Positions 1 through 11,443 of a stretch of DNA of 64,000 nucleotides are shown in pieces. Both the position numbers and the translations under genes were made by a program. Source of the stretch: Talinum fruticosum (taxonomy: Eukaryota; Streptophyta; Magnoliopsida; Caryophyllales; Talinaceae); assembly GCA_021018815.1 (NCBI GenBank), contig JAITYX010000066.1:682001-746000 (forward strand), in the 5' to 3' direction. A model generated the notes under the pieces. It was not told the origin of the DNA. It did no database searches and saw only the letters and a program-made list of their open reading frames with translations. Numbering within the stretch: position 1 is the first letter of the stretch; each line of letters starts with the position of its first letter.

Positions 1-2205
1 AGAAATAGCAAGGACGATGATGATTGAACACAACTTGCCTTACTATTTGCAGGCGGAGGCGATAAACACGACCAACTACACTCTCAATCGATGCCTCATC
101 GGACCCATTCTGAAGAAAACACCTTATGAGCTCTACAAAGGGAGGAAGCCAAACATTTCCTATTTCGGATCTTTCGGATGTAAGTGCTTTGTCCACAACA
201 ATGGTAAGGATCATCGACCAAGTTTGATGCTCGGTCGAGACGAAGGAATTTTTCTAGGTTACTCTTCTCATAGCAAAGCTTACCGTATCTTCAACAAGAG
301 AACTAATAAAGTGGAAGAAAGTATCCACGTAGTGTTTGATGAGCTTGAACAGGAAAAACCAAGTGAATCTTCATACTCGAAGCGAAGCTCGAAAGGATGA
401 TGACGAAGATGAGCTTACAAAGACTCGAAGGAGATCACTCGGAACGAGGAAGTTCGGAATGAAATAGCTCAAGAGGTCGCTCGGAGCGAGCAAGTCAATG
501 GAGCCAATCACTCGGAACAAGCTTCGAAGATCAAGCTATTCGATCCACAAACCTGGTGAATCAAAGAAGCTGGTAAAGCATTCAAATTTACTTCCAGTCA
601 TCCCCAAGAAAACATAATTTCGATATCAACGAGTGGGGTAAGAACTCGTTCTTCTCTTCATAATCTATGTGCATTCACTGCATTCATTTCACTAACTGAA
701 CCCAAAAATGCACTAGAAGCCCTTAATGAACCCGAATGGTAGAGGCCATGCAAGAAACCAAGTCCGGACTCGACCAACCGACCTTCGACCACCCGAGTTA
801 TAGGAACCAAATGGGTTTTCAAAAACAAAGCTGGATGAGGGTGGAATAGTAGTCGAAACAAGGCTAGACTTGTAGCTCAAGGTTACAATCAAGAAGAAGG
901 AATTGATTGTGGGGAAACCTTTGCACCAAGTAGCTAGAATTGAAGCCATTAGAATACTTGTTGGCATTTGCATCCTACATGCATATTAAATTATATCAAA
1001 TGGATGTTAAGTGTGCCTTTCTCAATGGTTTTATTGAAGAAGAGGTCTATGTCGAGCAGACCTCCTGGTTTTGAAAACTCAGAATTTCCAAATCATGTTT
1101 TCAAACTTCAAAAGGCTCTCTATGGTCTTAAGCAAGCCCCTAGAGCTTGGTATGAAAGAGCTGAGCGACTTCCTGGTTCAAAATGATTTTAAAAGAGGTC
1201 GGATCGACAAGACCCTATTCATCAAGACCAAAGGGAAAGATTTTCTCATTGTTCAAATATATGTTGATGATATTATTTTCGGTGCTACTAATGAATTTAC
1301 GTGTCGAGAATTTTCCGAGTTGATGAGTCAAGAGTTCCAAATGAGTATGATGGGAGAACTCAATTTCTTCCTTGGGCTGCAAATCAAACAAGACAAAGAT
1401 GGAATCTTTGTTCATCAATCAAAATACACCAAGGAACTGCCGAAGAAATACAAAATTCAAGATGCAAAGCACGCATCTACCCCTATGAGCAAGCGAGTAT
1501 AAAGCTCGACTCGGATGAGACAGGTAAAGCGAGTAGATCGAAACTCTATCGGGGTATGATTGGATCACTGCTATATCTTACTTCAAGCGGACCAGATATA
1601 ATGTTCGATGTTTGCTTATGCGCACGATTTCAAGCTAATCCAAAAGAATCACATCTCACTGCGGTGAAGAGAATATTCGAGATATCTTGCAGGCACTCGG
1701 AATCTAGGACTATGGTACTCCGGAGACTCGAAGCCGACCTCGACTCGGGTACTCGGATGCGGACTATGCGAGGATACAAAGTTGATCGAAAGAGCACATC
1801 CGGAGCTTGCCAATTTCAGGTCAATCCCTAATGTCCTGGCACTCAAAGAAGCAAAACTCGGTAGCTCTATCAAGCTGCGAAGCTGAATATATTGCCGCTG
1901 GAGCTTGTTGCGCTCGGATTCTCTGGATAAAACAACACTTGAAGGATCTTGGACTATCTCTCAACTCGGTTCCAATCAAGTGTGACAATCAAAGCGCAAT
2001 CGGTATCACTAAGAATCCTGTCCAGCACTCAAAAACAAAGCATATTGAAGTCGGGTATCACTTCTTATGCGATCACTCGGAAAAGGGTGATGTTACACTT
2101 GAGTTCATTCCTACTAATCTTCAATTAGCTGATATCTTTACTAAGCCTCTTGGTGAAGATCAATTGCATTTTATTCGGAATGAGCTTGGTATGTTAAATG
2201 CTTAG
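1..2205 (+). pseudogene. Copia pol, 3' part: integrase C-term, RT, RNase H
   Basis: The window opens just after the integrase catalytic Glu, in a stretch reading EIARTMMIEHN; the integrase C-terminal region runs to about 400. The RT domain follows (about 690-1500), with the YVDD catalytic motif at 1260-1271. RNase H ends in SSCEAEYIAAG and an ADIFTKPLGE block, with the stop at 2203-2205. The frame is broken several times: an extra base near 929 in the TFAPV block, one at 1060 in the VEQ-PPGF block, an in-frame loss after 740, and further shifts near 1490 and 1830. The order INT-RT-RNase H is diagnostic of copia. Not translatable as it stands. Confidence 0.92.
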
Positions 2206-2593
2206 TTTTGTGTTATGATTCTTGAACATTTACTGTGCCATGTGCTTTGATTGTTAATAACCATTAGTTCGGTTGATCACGTGATACTTGGGCTGATAGT
2301 TATTTACGTGTTTCGAGTCACTCAAAAACTTTTCCGAGCCAAACTCGGACGTAAGAGAAATTTGGACATCAAATTTTCGAAGCTATCTCTAGAAACAGTG
2401 GAGAGTTTCGGATTATAATTTCAAACCCTTTTTCTCTCTCTTTCTCGAGCGCTGCGATCGGATCATAATCGCAGATTTTAAACCGCTGATATCTCAACCG
2501 TTGAAGAAGAACCGTCACACGGGCATTAATGATCGATGGACAGGCTGAGTCGAACGGAGTTACTTAACGGATAGTGAACGGGCGCGCGTACTC

Positions 2594-2604
2594 ACTATAG
2601 ATAA
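2594..2604 (+). promoter_or_regulatory. Candidate internal TATA box upstream of ORF3 (copy A)
   Basis: ACTATAGATAA lies about 250 bp upstream of the MPKRG start. The same place in copy E reads TATAAATA and in copy C CTATAAATAG, so this looks like a decayed TATA box of an ORF3 promoter. A GTAAGT splice-donor-like site sits at about 2740 in the CT-rich leader. Promoter function is inferred. Confidence 0.4.
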
Positions 2605-2847
2605 CGACTATCCATCTTCATCTCGATATTCTAAAACTCCTTCCCTCTCAAACGAAATTCTTCTCGCGGAAGTTTGCTACGTGAATAGTGTTCCCCGATC
2701 GTCCGCGAGACGTCGAAGAAGCTCTCTCTCTCTCTCTCGTAAGTTTTCGATTGCTCATCTCTCTTTCTTCTACCATTTTTCGTTATCTTCTCTTCTACAC
2801 CTCATTCTCTTTCTCTTTCGAAAAGCTTCATCTTTTCTTCTCTCATC

Positions 2848-4441
2848 ATGCCTAAAAGAGGAAACCATCCCGACTTTCGGGTTTCTTCAACCTCTAAAAA
2901 GCCTCGCACCAATAAGCCGAAAGCTCAACCCCTTCTAAACCCTTTGTCACCCAGAGCATCTTGCGTCTGGACGACAAGTTCTTCCCAACAACCAAATTCT
3001 CCTGGTTGTCCAACATTCAAACCACCGGAGTATACCCTTTCTTGTGTTTCGACGAGTTCATCTATCTCGAACTCGTTTCGAGTTTTATACTCACCTCTCT
3101 CACTCTGAAAATGTTCTAACCTCTCGGGTCCGGAACATTACTTGTTCGTATCAACACCTCCCTTCTTCACGAGCTGTTCAAAGTTTCTTCTCTCTTCTTG
3201 AACAAGTAACCCTATCCTTTCACTTGAAGTCGCCGACGACTTCTTTGAAAAGTATGCTAAAGAATTCCACGGGTCCGGAAAGAACTTTTCTATGACTCGG
3301 TTGAAGTCGAAGCCAGAGCTTCGTGTTTCCTGCTGATGAGAACCTTCTTCTCACGAGCATTCTAGCAAGGAGAACCCCAACTCCAAGCACCTCAAAGCCC
3401 TCTTCGATATCCTGGAGGGATACGAAGTCGACCTCTTCCCTCCATCATTGAGCGGATGGCCGCTGTGCCAGCTCAACTCCAAACCAAGAAGAACACCTCC
3501 CTTCCTTTCGGTGCTCTTCTCACCCTTGTTTTCAAACAATTCCAAGTTCCTCTTCCCTCGACCCTAACGCGGTGTACGAGGCGGCCATTGTGGTCGGCAA
3601 GAAGGAACTCCGAGGGTACGGATACCGGGAAACTAACCACGGTGTGCGGGTTCACAACTTCGGAGCCGAGGCCTCCTTCTCCACCTCGGACTCGAAATCA
3701 ACCCCTCTTCCTCTTCCCTCTTCACCTGGTGGTGCCTCCACCTCCGGTGCTTCCAAAACTCTCTCTGCCCTCTTGTCCCTGTTCTCATGGACAAGATCGG
3801 CTCTGTGTCTTCGAACTCGGAGACATAGCCGGGGCTTTCAAATCTGTTCTTCGAGGTATGACCATCAACCAAAAGACCGGTCGAGTCCCAAATCCGAGAG
3901 CGACGAGTCTCTCGTTCTTGAGATGAGGGAGCTGGTTAGGAGCGAAGGAGCTGCCTAAGCTCCTCGGAGAAAGACGTTCCAAGGCGGCTCGGGACCCGGA
4001 TGACTCGGACACATCCGAGGCGTCTTCGAGCCCGAGCTTAACCTCCTCGGACAGCGAGGAAGCCGAGGAAGCGAGAGGAAGAAGCTGCGGATGCGGCGGA
4101 GGATGCTTGAGGAACCTGCGGCTGAAGCGGGCCCTTCCGGGCAAAGGGAAGAAGAGGCCGTGGCGGCTGCTCCCCAAGCTCAAATTGTCTGTACTCGGCT
4201 CGGACGGCGGTCCGAGTGGGTCGAAGATCTCGCTCCTCCGGCGAGTCGGCCAGAGCAGCCCCCTCCAGCCCCTGAGGTCCCAAGGGAAGAACCCCTCGAT
4301 CCACTCTCTCCGGGTCAGCCCCTCGGAGCTGAGCCCTTGAGAACTATTCCGGTTCTCCCTTCGCCGTCCTCAAGCACATCGTCAAGATCGTATCGGCGCC
4401 GGCGCACCTCCGCCTCCACTCAGAAATCCCCTCCTTCCTAG
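2848..4441 (+). pseudogene. Sirevirus ORF3 (envelope position), frameshifted
   Basis: Extra gene between pol and the 3' LTR. I start it at ATG 2848 (MPKRGNHPDF) because copies C, D and E share this start. The central part (about 3450-3560) reads RMAAVPAQLQTKKNTSLPFG, then FGALLTLVFKQFQVPLP. It resembles the domain of 'putative plant transposon protein' ORFs (PF20167-like), a match made by eye only. The C-terminal part has a short charged coiled coil (MRELV.. near 3923), acidic Asp/Glu/Ser stretches, a proline-rich segment and an RRRR tail ending at 4441. No signal peptide or membrane span is evident, so an envelope role is unsupported. Several frameshifts (for example near 3040, 3110 and 3560) split it into about six pieces. 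Confidence 0.6.
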
Positions 4442-4572
4442 TTGGAGCCATGCACTCGAGTCACAATTCCTCGGTGTCTCCGGACTTTCTTCTTTCAAAT
4501 TTTCTTTTTGTCCGGAAAACTTATGTGTATTATTTGTACTTTTCTCCATTCGTTTTGCTTCTTGTTTTTGCT

Positions 4573-4593
4573 AAAAGGCAAGGGGAGAAAATG
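4573..4593 (+). other. Early purine tract (copy A)
   Basis: AAAAGGCAAGGGGAGAAAAT lies about 265 bp upstream of the true LTR-adjacent tract. The same purine block occurs in D (22622-22641) and E (51087-51106). Multiple polypurine tracts before the 3' LTR are a known Sirevirus trait. Confidence 0.55.
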
Positions 4594-4842
4594 TAGTCGG
4601 CGTTGTCTTGTCAGGGGAGTTCTTTCAGCCCTTGTATTTTTTAAAATGAATTGATGCATTTCCTTATTCATTTCTGAGTTCTTTCTTTTTGAGTTAATGA
4701 GTTAAAGCATACTTTAATTTGCTCGATATATTGTATATTGCTACGATTTATTCAATATGCCTTACTTTTTATCAAACTACTCGAGAATCAATCTATTTTC
4801 CTCTAACAAAGTTTACTGTTTAAGTATGGAATGCCTTTCATC

Positions 4843-4854
4843 AAAAAGGGGAGA
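4843..4854 (+). other. Polypurine tract (copy A)
   Basis: AAAAAGGGGAGA, then T, then the LTR start TGAAGACTCGG. This is the plus-strand primer site for reverse transcription. Confidence 0.8.
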
Positions 4855-4855
4855 T

Positions 4856-6436
4856 TGAAGACTCGGACAACTGCTCTATATCTTTACGAGTCATGCAAAA
4901 GGAATCGGGTATAACGATGTCATTCATATAGAGTTTTGATTCCAAGGCATTCTCTGTGTCTTAGAAACTTACTTGAGTTAAATAAGTATCTTCTCTATGC
5001 GATTCGGCCTTCACATATCTCTTTCATCGCTTTTCGGTTAGCGACTCGAAAAGCTGGTTCTTTATTACGAGTCCACTCTCACTCAGATTAATCGCATTTT
5101 GAATATACCGGTATTCCATTGTTTCTCACTCGAGAATCGACTTGTGGTTATTTACTCTATTGTTTGCATAGTCGGCATTCATAGTTCATTTCATGCTTAG
5201 TCTATATCAAGTTCTTTCCCACTCGATATTCGCTATAGAACGTGTTTCTTTACTTAAGACTAAGTCATATGGAATTCGAGTATCATGGATATTAGACTCA
5301 GAAAATTCCATTTCTTTTCGACTCGAGATAATCAATTGCGTAATTTTTCAAAATTATTTTGTTATCCGTGTCTAACCTTGGACCAAAGTATTTAATACTT
5401 TGAGAACCGAAAGTGTTTTACTTTTGTAGGTTATTCAATCAAGGATATCTTTTCAAACTACAAAAGTAGCCGAAGCTCGAACGTCAAATCACCAGCGAGA
5501 TATGGCCTTTCACCTTCCCTGCTTTAGTCTCGGAAGATTATGTCGGAAGTCATGCGCTTCCATATCCGGAAAAGCTGGAACGCCAAGCTTAACGGTGGGT
5601 CTCACCACATTTATCAAGACACAACCGATGGTTTTGGGACTTCCAAGAGAGTTAAACCGTTGTCCAACGTCCATATTTCAACGGATACTTTACGAGTGAC
5701 TCGGAAAGCCTTTCACAACGGTCACGAGAGGACTCTCGGTCGGCGAGATGAAGATAACGGCTACTCTGCCTGGTCTTCTATAAAAGGAAGCCACTTCACA
5801 AGACTTGAAGGTTGCCGAATACATTGTCAATACACTCACTTGATCAAAGTTATTGTATTTACTTTCAATCTTCAACTTACAACTCCCACTCGGTAATTCA
5901 TTACTTTACGAGTTGTAAGGTCTTGTACTTAGTTACTGAACTCTTCTTACATTCTTTGTGAGGTCCCTTGACTAAGCTGTAAAGGTTAATTCAGCTTAGT
6001 TGTCCCTAGCTGTAAGGGTTATCTCAGCTAGGAAGTACTAGATCGAGATAAGGTAACTTCGAGTCTAGGAAAACTTGTATAGAGTTGTCCGAGGGAGCAA
6101 CTCGGGTTCGATCGGTTCACGGTATTTTGTCGACTCAAAATAGTGGATTTGACTTCGTGTCCGGATTGACACGGGCCGTGGTTTTCTGCCCCAAGAGGGT
6201 TTCCACGTAAAATCTCTGTGTTCTCTCTCCGAGTTCATTCTAGACTCGGACAGTCCTGCTGTACTTGTTTACTCCGATTCATTGCATTCCGAGTCCAATA
6301 TTTTCGACCCCGTGCTTAGACTCATAATTTGTCTTTACCTCTTCTCTGTCAAAAAGTGTGTGTTCTCGCAAAGAATTTTCCATCACCCTATTCACCCCCT
6401 CTAGGGTGACTCGAGACTCTCCCGAGCAAACCTTCA
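4856..6436 (+). repeat. 3' LTR of copy A (1,581 bp)
   Basis: Begins TGAAGACTCGG after the polypurine tract and ends GCAAACCTTCA. Both ends match those of D and E. It contains the U3 TATA box (5779-5786) and, near the 3' end, the inverted repeat TCACCCTA/TAGGGTGA shared by all five copies. The next base begins antisense gag of copy B. Confidence 0.9.
5779..5786 (+). promoter_or_regulatory. LTR TATA box (copy A)
   Basis: TATAAAAG in the LTR, aligned with TATAAATA in the D and C LTRs. Likely core promoter at the U3/R boundary. Confidence 0.6.
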
Positions 6437-7209
6437 TCGAGCAATGAGTGCCATGGGATCTTCTTATGAATTTTAGGAGCTCGGATTTTCTTCTCCGCTT
6501 TACGAGGCCTTCGGCGCAATGTTCTTTTTGATGCTGACCTTAGCATCCTCTTCTTCCGGATGGATTTCATGGGTGAGTAGCTTCCTCATCGGTTCGTCCG
6601 GCTTTAGTTGAGAGAGGTTTTGAGCTTCCTCGATGGTCTGTCTCCTTGGGATCCCATCTTCTCTTGGGTAAGCTTCTTAAAATTTTTCTGCACATTTCTT
6701 CATGGGAAATCTTTCTACCTAGAGATTTGAGATTGTTTGTAATCTAAGTGAAGCACATAAACATCCGAGTGATGTTTTCTTCCGGCTCCATCTTGAACGA
6801 ATCATATTTGTGAAGATATTGACTTATCTTCGCTTGTCTTGCTTGGCTTGTTCCTTCATATATGTTGACAAGAGCGTCCCACACATCTTTAGTCGTGTCA
6901 CGGATCGACACTCTGTTGTATTCTTACGAGCCGACGGCGCACATCGAATGTTCATTGGTTTGAAGTTCTTTCCGAACTTTTCCGCCTATTCGAGTGGTGT
7001 ACTCGAACTTTTCTTTAGGCACGGATCTTATATCTTCCATCTTCATTGGAATGTAATTGCCTTCTTATATGATGTTCCATACATCTTCATCGTGATTCAG
7101 ATGAAAGCATTCCATTAGCTTCTTCCGAGTGCATGAAATTTGATCTTTTGAACTTAGGTGGTCTGCTGGAAGATCTTCTTTCATCGAACTCTCCATTGTT
7201 CTAAGCCAT
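6437..7209 (-). pseudogene. Copia gag remnant (copy B)
   Basis: Antisense gag. The start codon complement is at 7207-7209 (CAT, preceded by the MARN-type context seen in C, D and E). It covers the UBN2-type gag region (VWDALVNIY-like stretch near 6870) and reaches the PMALIAR block at 6437-6460, just before the zinc knuckle would come. Many frame breaks are present. It is cut by insertion of copy A. Strand and alignment are clear from comparison with 57720-58489 of copy E. Confidence 0.8.
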
Positions 7210-7254
7210 CCGATCTTTAGACCTTTACGTTGTTAGACCCTTTCCGAAAGGCTA

Positions 7255-7266
7255 AACTCGATACCA
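7255..7266 (-). other. Primer binding site (copy B)
   Basis: Reverse strand TGGTATCGAGTT, two bases from the LTR end. It corresponds to the initiator-Met tRNA site TGGTATCAGAGC with changes. Confidence 0.65.
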
Positions 7267-7268
7267 AT

Positions 7269-8900
7269 TGAAGGTTTGCTCTTGGAGAGTCTTAGTCACC
7301 CTAGAAGGGGGTGAATAGGGTGATGAGGAAATTTTAACACACTTGGAAGATTTACACTTGAAAAGAATAATCAAGACCATCCGAGTCTAAATTGGACTCG
7401 GAAAATGTGAGCTTAGATATACGTGGAAACCCTCCTGTGGTAGAAAACCACGGCCGAGTGCTAGTCTAAGCACCAAGTCAAATCCACTATTTTGAATCCA
7501 CAAAATACAACAGATCGACCCAACCATAATTGCTCCCTTAAACAATTCCTTACAGAGTTTTCCTAGACTCGAAATTCCCTTATCCGATATAGTACTTTCC
7601 AACCGAGGTAACCTTTACGAGTTAGGGACAACCGAGCTGAGTTAACCCTTACAGCTCGGTCAAGGGACCTTAGTCAGAAAGTAAGAAAGAGTATGCAACT
7701 TATTACAAGACTTTACAACTCGGAAAGTATGAATTACAAGTTGGGAGTTGTAAATAGAAGATTGAGTATGACTACAATGAATTTTGTGTTCGTAATGTGT
7801 ATTAACAATATGTTCAACAATCATCAAGTCTTGGGAGTTGGCTTTTATTCATAGATGACCAAGCAAATTAGCCGGTTGTGACTAATTTCGAACGAAGTCC
7901 TTTGTGACCGTTGTAACTCGTTCTTCTAAGTGACTTAGAAAAATCCGTTGAGATGTGAACATTATGCAACGGTTCTTGACTCCTAAGGATGCTCCAATCA
8001 GCTGATGATGTCCGAAAAGTAATGTGGAAACCGTCATTGAGCTTAGCGTTGAAGTTTTCCAGCTTTGGAAACAGACAACCCCGACACGACGTTTGGGCCA
8101 TGTTCGAAGTAGAAAAGTCTTGTCTATCGGTGATTGACAGCTTGAAGCCGGTTACTTTTGTAATTCAAAAATAAGATAACCTCGTTTGGATAACCTACAA
8201 AAATAAATCATTTTGGTTCTCAAAGTATAAAAACTTTGGTCTAAGATTAGGTATAGATAATAATTTAATTAGGATAATTAAGTGCATAATTATCTTAGGC
8301 CTAGAAGAGTGGAATTTTTGAGTCTAATATTCATTATACTCAAATTCCATCGAAGTCGAGTCTTACGAAAGATCAAGTTGTAAGAGTGAAAACATCATAG
8401 TATAAGTACTTGATCTTGACAAATAATTCTCAAACAAATATGCTCGACTTAGAAAGATGAATTAATGTTGTAATTCACTTTACTTCAAGATATGCGATCG
8501 AACTTAGATATGAAGTGTTAGAGAGATCATTTGAACATGCGATAAATTTGAGTAGTGTCCGAGTGACTCGAAACATCAGTGTGAGATGATAGATGAAAAT
8601 GTGTTTTACGAGTCGGTTAGAAGAATCGAATGAAAATGTATGCAATAGTTTCTATAATACTCACAATGACTTGTAATCAAAACATAGGAGAAAAGAGGTT
8701 TGTACATATCTTTGGTAGTACTCGGAATGGTCTAGTTTCCGAGTCCGAGTCTTTATTAATCTTTCTTCAAGGATCTCTTTTGAGGAGATTCAACATGAGT
8801 TTTATAGACAACTTCAACCTAGTATCTATCGAATACTTCGACGGACGAGTTTTTTTAGTGTAGCTTTGACACGGAATAATAACCTCTTCTATATGAAGAT
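7269..8900 (-). repeat. 5' LTR of copy B (outer end approximate)
   Basis: Starts at 7269 with TGAAGGTTTGC, the complement of the family LTR end. It contains the ACCAAAG..TATAAA..CTTTGGT block (8205-8245) and the TCACCCTA hairpin (7302-7326). It is strongly diverged at the outer end; by spacing the limit lies between about 8760 and 8940. No target duplication is recognisable. Confidence 0.7.
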
Positions 8901-9254
8901 TCTAGATACAAGCCTAAACTGGTGTATGTAACTCTCTTTGAATCTCCCGAAAAGAGATCTTAGATGAAGGATCGAGCTTCTAGTAACTAAAATGTTTTTC
9001 AAGCATTCATGGTTGTTCTCCAATTCTTATATGGAATAATTCATGTTGACACTTGGTCCTGTGCAATTGAAGTGCTTATCATTAAAGAACACAACTAAAA
9101 GCGTAAGATGGATGGAGAAAAAAATGAGTGATGGAAATTATAACAGCAACCTTCACTTATATATAGGGACAAAACCCTAAAAATGAGGTCGTGGCAAACC
9201 TGGAATTCACTGGGTCGGGATTGCTCATGAATCGGGGTAGGGTTTTAATAAAAA

Positions 9255-9640
9255 AATTACTTAGTAGACATATGACAACGGTTCTTGTCAAAATATCAGT
9301 TGCCGGACTAGCCTATGACTACTTGTTCTTTTTAATGAAGCATCACTGAAAGATTATGACTACGATTGTTCTACAGGAACCATTGTCAAAGGAAGACATA
9401 TCACTACGGATCGTTGCTAAGAACTGTTGTCATAGGTAACTTTATCTGTCCTTCCTCAATTTGCTTGAGTCTCGTCTTCATGTATTCCATGAATGCACCT
9501 AGACTACTAGGTCCCTTCATGGAATACATGAGGACAGAGACATTGAAGCAAATTAAGGAAGAGCAGAAAAAAGTCGAAGGTAAAAAGCATCTAATGTATA
9601 GAAAAATACATATATCCATCTAAATACATAAAACCATATA
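9255..9640. repeat. Long imperfect inverted repeat (hairpin, MITE-like)
   Basis: A perfect 15-bp pair CATGTATTCCATGAA (9479-9493) and TTCATGGAATACATG (9516-9530) with a CCTAG/CTAGG inner pair. The arms extend outward imperfectly for at least 35 bp more (TTTGCTT.. against AAGCAAA..). Farther out, TATGACAACGGTTCTT (about 9270) pairs with AAGAACTGTTGTCATA (about 9419-9434). The two arms encode near-identical FMEYM peptides on opposite strands, so this is an inverted duplication. No transposon family recognised. Confidence 0.65.
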
Positions 9641-9846
9641 AATATGACAAATCAAAATGTATAAATAGAGAACTTAGTGTCAAAAATAAGTGGAAGAACT
9701 CCAAGAAATATATATGAGTGCATCAATTTGCTTCGAAGATTCCACTCTCTTCATGTTTCCATGAAGGTACCAAGAAAAATGTGGTAGTCATCAAAATTCT
9801 ATCTTATGAATGGAATTCTCCACTTCTTATGAGTGCCACACTTTGA

Positions 9847-9945
9847 GATGTAAAAGAGATTATAACGTTAACTCTTTGTTAACTCTTTGTCTTTTACATC
9901 TTCTAAGACGTAAAGCAATGATAGAAGAAACAAAGAGTTAACGTT
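9847..9945. repeat. Double inverted repeat (hairpin)
   Basis: AACGTTAACTCTTTG at 9864-9878 pairs perfectly with CAAAGAGTTAACGTT at 9931-9945. GATGTAAAAGA (9847-9857) pairs with TCTTTTACATC (9890-9900). GTTAACTCTTTG is also directly repeated at about 9878-9889. No gene seen in about 8900-9900 otherwise. Confidence 0.7.
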
Positions 9946-11384
9946 TCAAAGCAAAATGCAACACTTAAGACCTCTTAGGTTTTTATTCTAAGTCATTCCG
10001 AGCCTTATAGAAACTCATATCTAAGTTTTCATCCTAGTCGACCCACTCGGAAACAAGTTTTTAGTATAACACTCGATTGTGTTTCGACCCACTCGGACAT
10101 CACTCGGAACCATCGCATGAGTAAATAATTTCTCTACCACGTTTATTCCGAGCACTCGACTTTTAAAATGAATTACATCGTTAATTCTAATTTCTAAGTA
10201 AGTTTATATATGGAGCATTATTTGCTTGATCAAGTTTATGTATCCCGATACTTTATTCTTTATGACTTGATTATCTTTAAGGATTGACTCAAGATGGAAT
10301 CTGAACCTAATGGATATTAGGCTCAGAAAATTCCAATCCGTTTAGGCAAAAGGTAATTGAATGCTTAATTAGTCCGATTTAATTTTTATCTATGCATAAT
10401 CTTGGACCAAAGTATTTTTATACTTTGAGTACCACTTTGATTTGCTTTTGTAGGTTGTTTAAACAAGCCTAATCTGATGTTGAAAACCAAAAGCAACTTA
10501 TTTCTAGCCGTTAAACACCAGTAGACAGAAAACATCTATTTCTAGACCTGGCTCAAACACCGTGTCAAGGTTGTTTGTTTCCAAAACTGGAAAACTGCAA
10601 CTTTGAGTCTAACGGTCGTTTCCACCTCAATTTTCAATCACCACCAGATTATTGGACCATCTTTTGGACCTAAGAACCGTTGTACAATGTGCACATCTCA
10701 ACGGATCTTGTTTGAGTGACTCGGAAAAGCCATTACAACGGCTAGTGAAGATCACCGAGTCTAGAACAAGTCACAACGGTCATTCTGCCTGGATGTTTAT
10801 AAATAGAAGAAATTCCACAACACTTGAAGATTGCTACTGAACATATTGTTATACACTTGCTTAGTGCACTCTTGCTCAATCTTCGACTTACAACTCCTAA
10901 TTTGTAATCTCTTACTTTCCGAGTTGTAAAGAAAGTCTTGTAATCACTTACATGTTTTCTTACTTTCTTTCTAAGTCCCTTGACTAAGCTATAAGGGCTA
11001 ATTCATCTTTGTTGTCCCTAACTATAAAGGTTAACTCGGTGAGAAAGTACTAGATCGGATAAAGCAACTTTTGAGTCTCGGAAAAACTTATAAAGAAATT
11101 GTATGAGGGAGCAATTTTGGTAAGAGTCGGCCCTTTGTAATTAAGGATTCAATTAGTAGATTTGACTTGGTGCTTGGATTAGCACTTGTTTGTGGTTTTC
11201 TACCCTAAAAGGGTTTGAACGTACTTCTAAGTGTCTGTCTTTCCGAGTCCAATCTAAATTCGAATCTATTTCTATTCTGTCCCGTGCAAAAAAAAAAAAA
11301 AAAGAGTTTGATTTGTATCTAAAATCTCCCATCACCCTATTCACCCCCATAGGGTGATTTACCCTCACCAAGAGCAAACCTTTA
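9900..11384 (+). repeat. 5' LTR of copy C (5' boundary approximate)
   Basis: The 3' end is sharp: GCAAACCTTTA at 11384 followed by AT and the primer site. Inside are the ACCAAAGTATTTTTATACTTTG block (10404-10430), a TATAAATA box and a degenerate copy of the CACCCTATTCACCCCC hairpin. A 16-A run lies at about 11287-11302. The 5' end cannot be aligned by eye. Confidence 0.7.
10798..10805 (+). promoter_or_regulatory. LTR TATA box (copy C)
   Basis: TATAAATA followed by GAAGAAATTCCAC, at the same place as in the D LTRs. Confidence 0.6.
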
Positions 11385-11386
11385 AT

Positions 11387-11398
11387 TGGTATCAAAGC
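11387..11398 (+). other. Primer binding site (copy C)
   Basis: TGGTATCAAAGC, two bases after the LTR. One base differs from the initiator-Met site TGGTATCAGAGC. Confidence 0.75.
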
Positions 11399-11443
11399 AT
11401 AGCTTTTTAAGAGGATCTCACAATCCAAAGGTCTAAAGATCGA

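Larger units (their letters stand above)
1..6436 (+). mobile_element. Sirevirus (Ty1/copia) copy A, 3' part
   Basis: The 3' portion of an LTR retrotransposon whose 5' LTR, gag and first half of pol lie left of the window. In order it holds the integrase C-terminus, reverse transcriptase, RNase H, a leader with a TATA-like box, ORF3, an early purine tract, the main polypurine tract and a full 3' LTR. The gene order and the extra ORF after pol point to the Sirevirus (SIRE/Maximus) lineage. The LTR ends at 6436 directly against antisense gag of copy B, so A inserted into B. LTR details are closest to copy E. Confidence 0.9.
6437..8900 (-). mobile_element. Sirevirus copy B, 5' end (LTR + gag remnant)
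   Basis: Reading leftward: a diverged LTR, an initiator-Met primer site and the first part of gag, cut off at 6437 where copy A is inserted. The remainder of B must lie left of the window beyond A. Its LTR is clearly more diverged than those of A, D and E, so this is an older insertion. Confidence 0.8.

Noticed and set aside
2205..4856. ORF3 as a true envelope gene
   Set aside because: No signal peptide, cleavage site or membrane anchor can be seen in any of the four copies; only the position is envelope-like.
8930..8960. TCTCCCGAAAAGAGAT as polypurine tract of copy B
   Set aside because: B's LTR here is the 5' one, flanking primer site and gag, so no polypurine tract is expected on its outer side; the match is coincidental.
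9366..9623. Two small genes with FMEYM motif on opposite strands
   Set aside because: The similarity arises because the arms are an inverted repeat; no homologous protein recognised.
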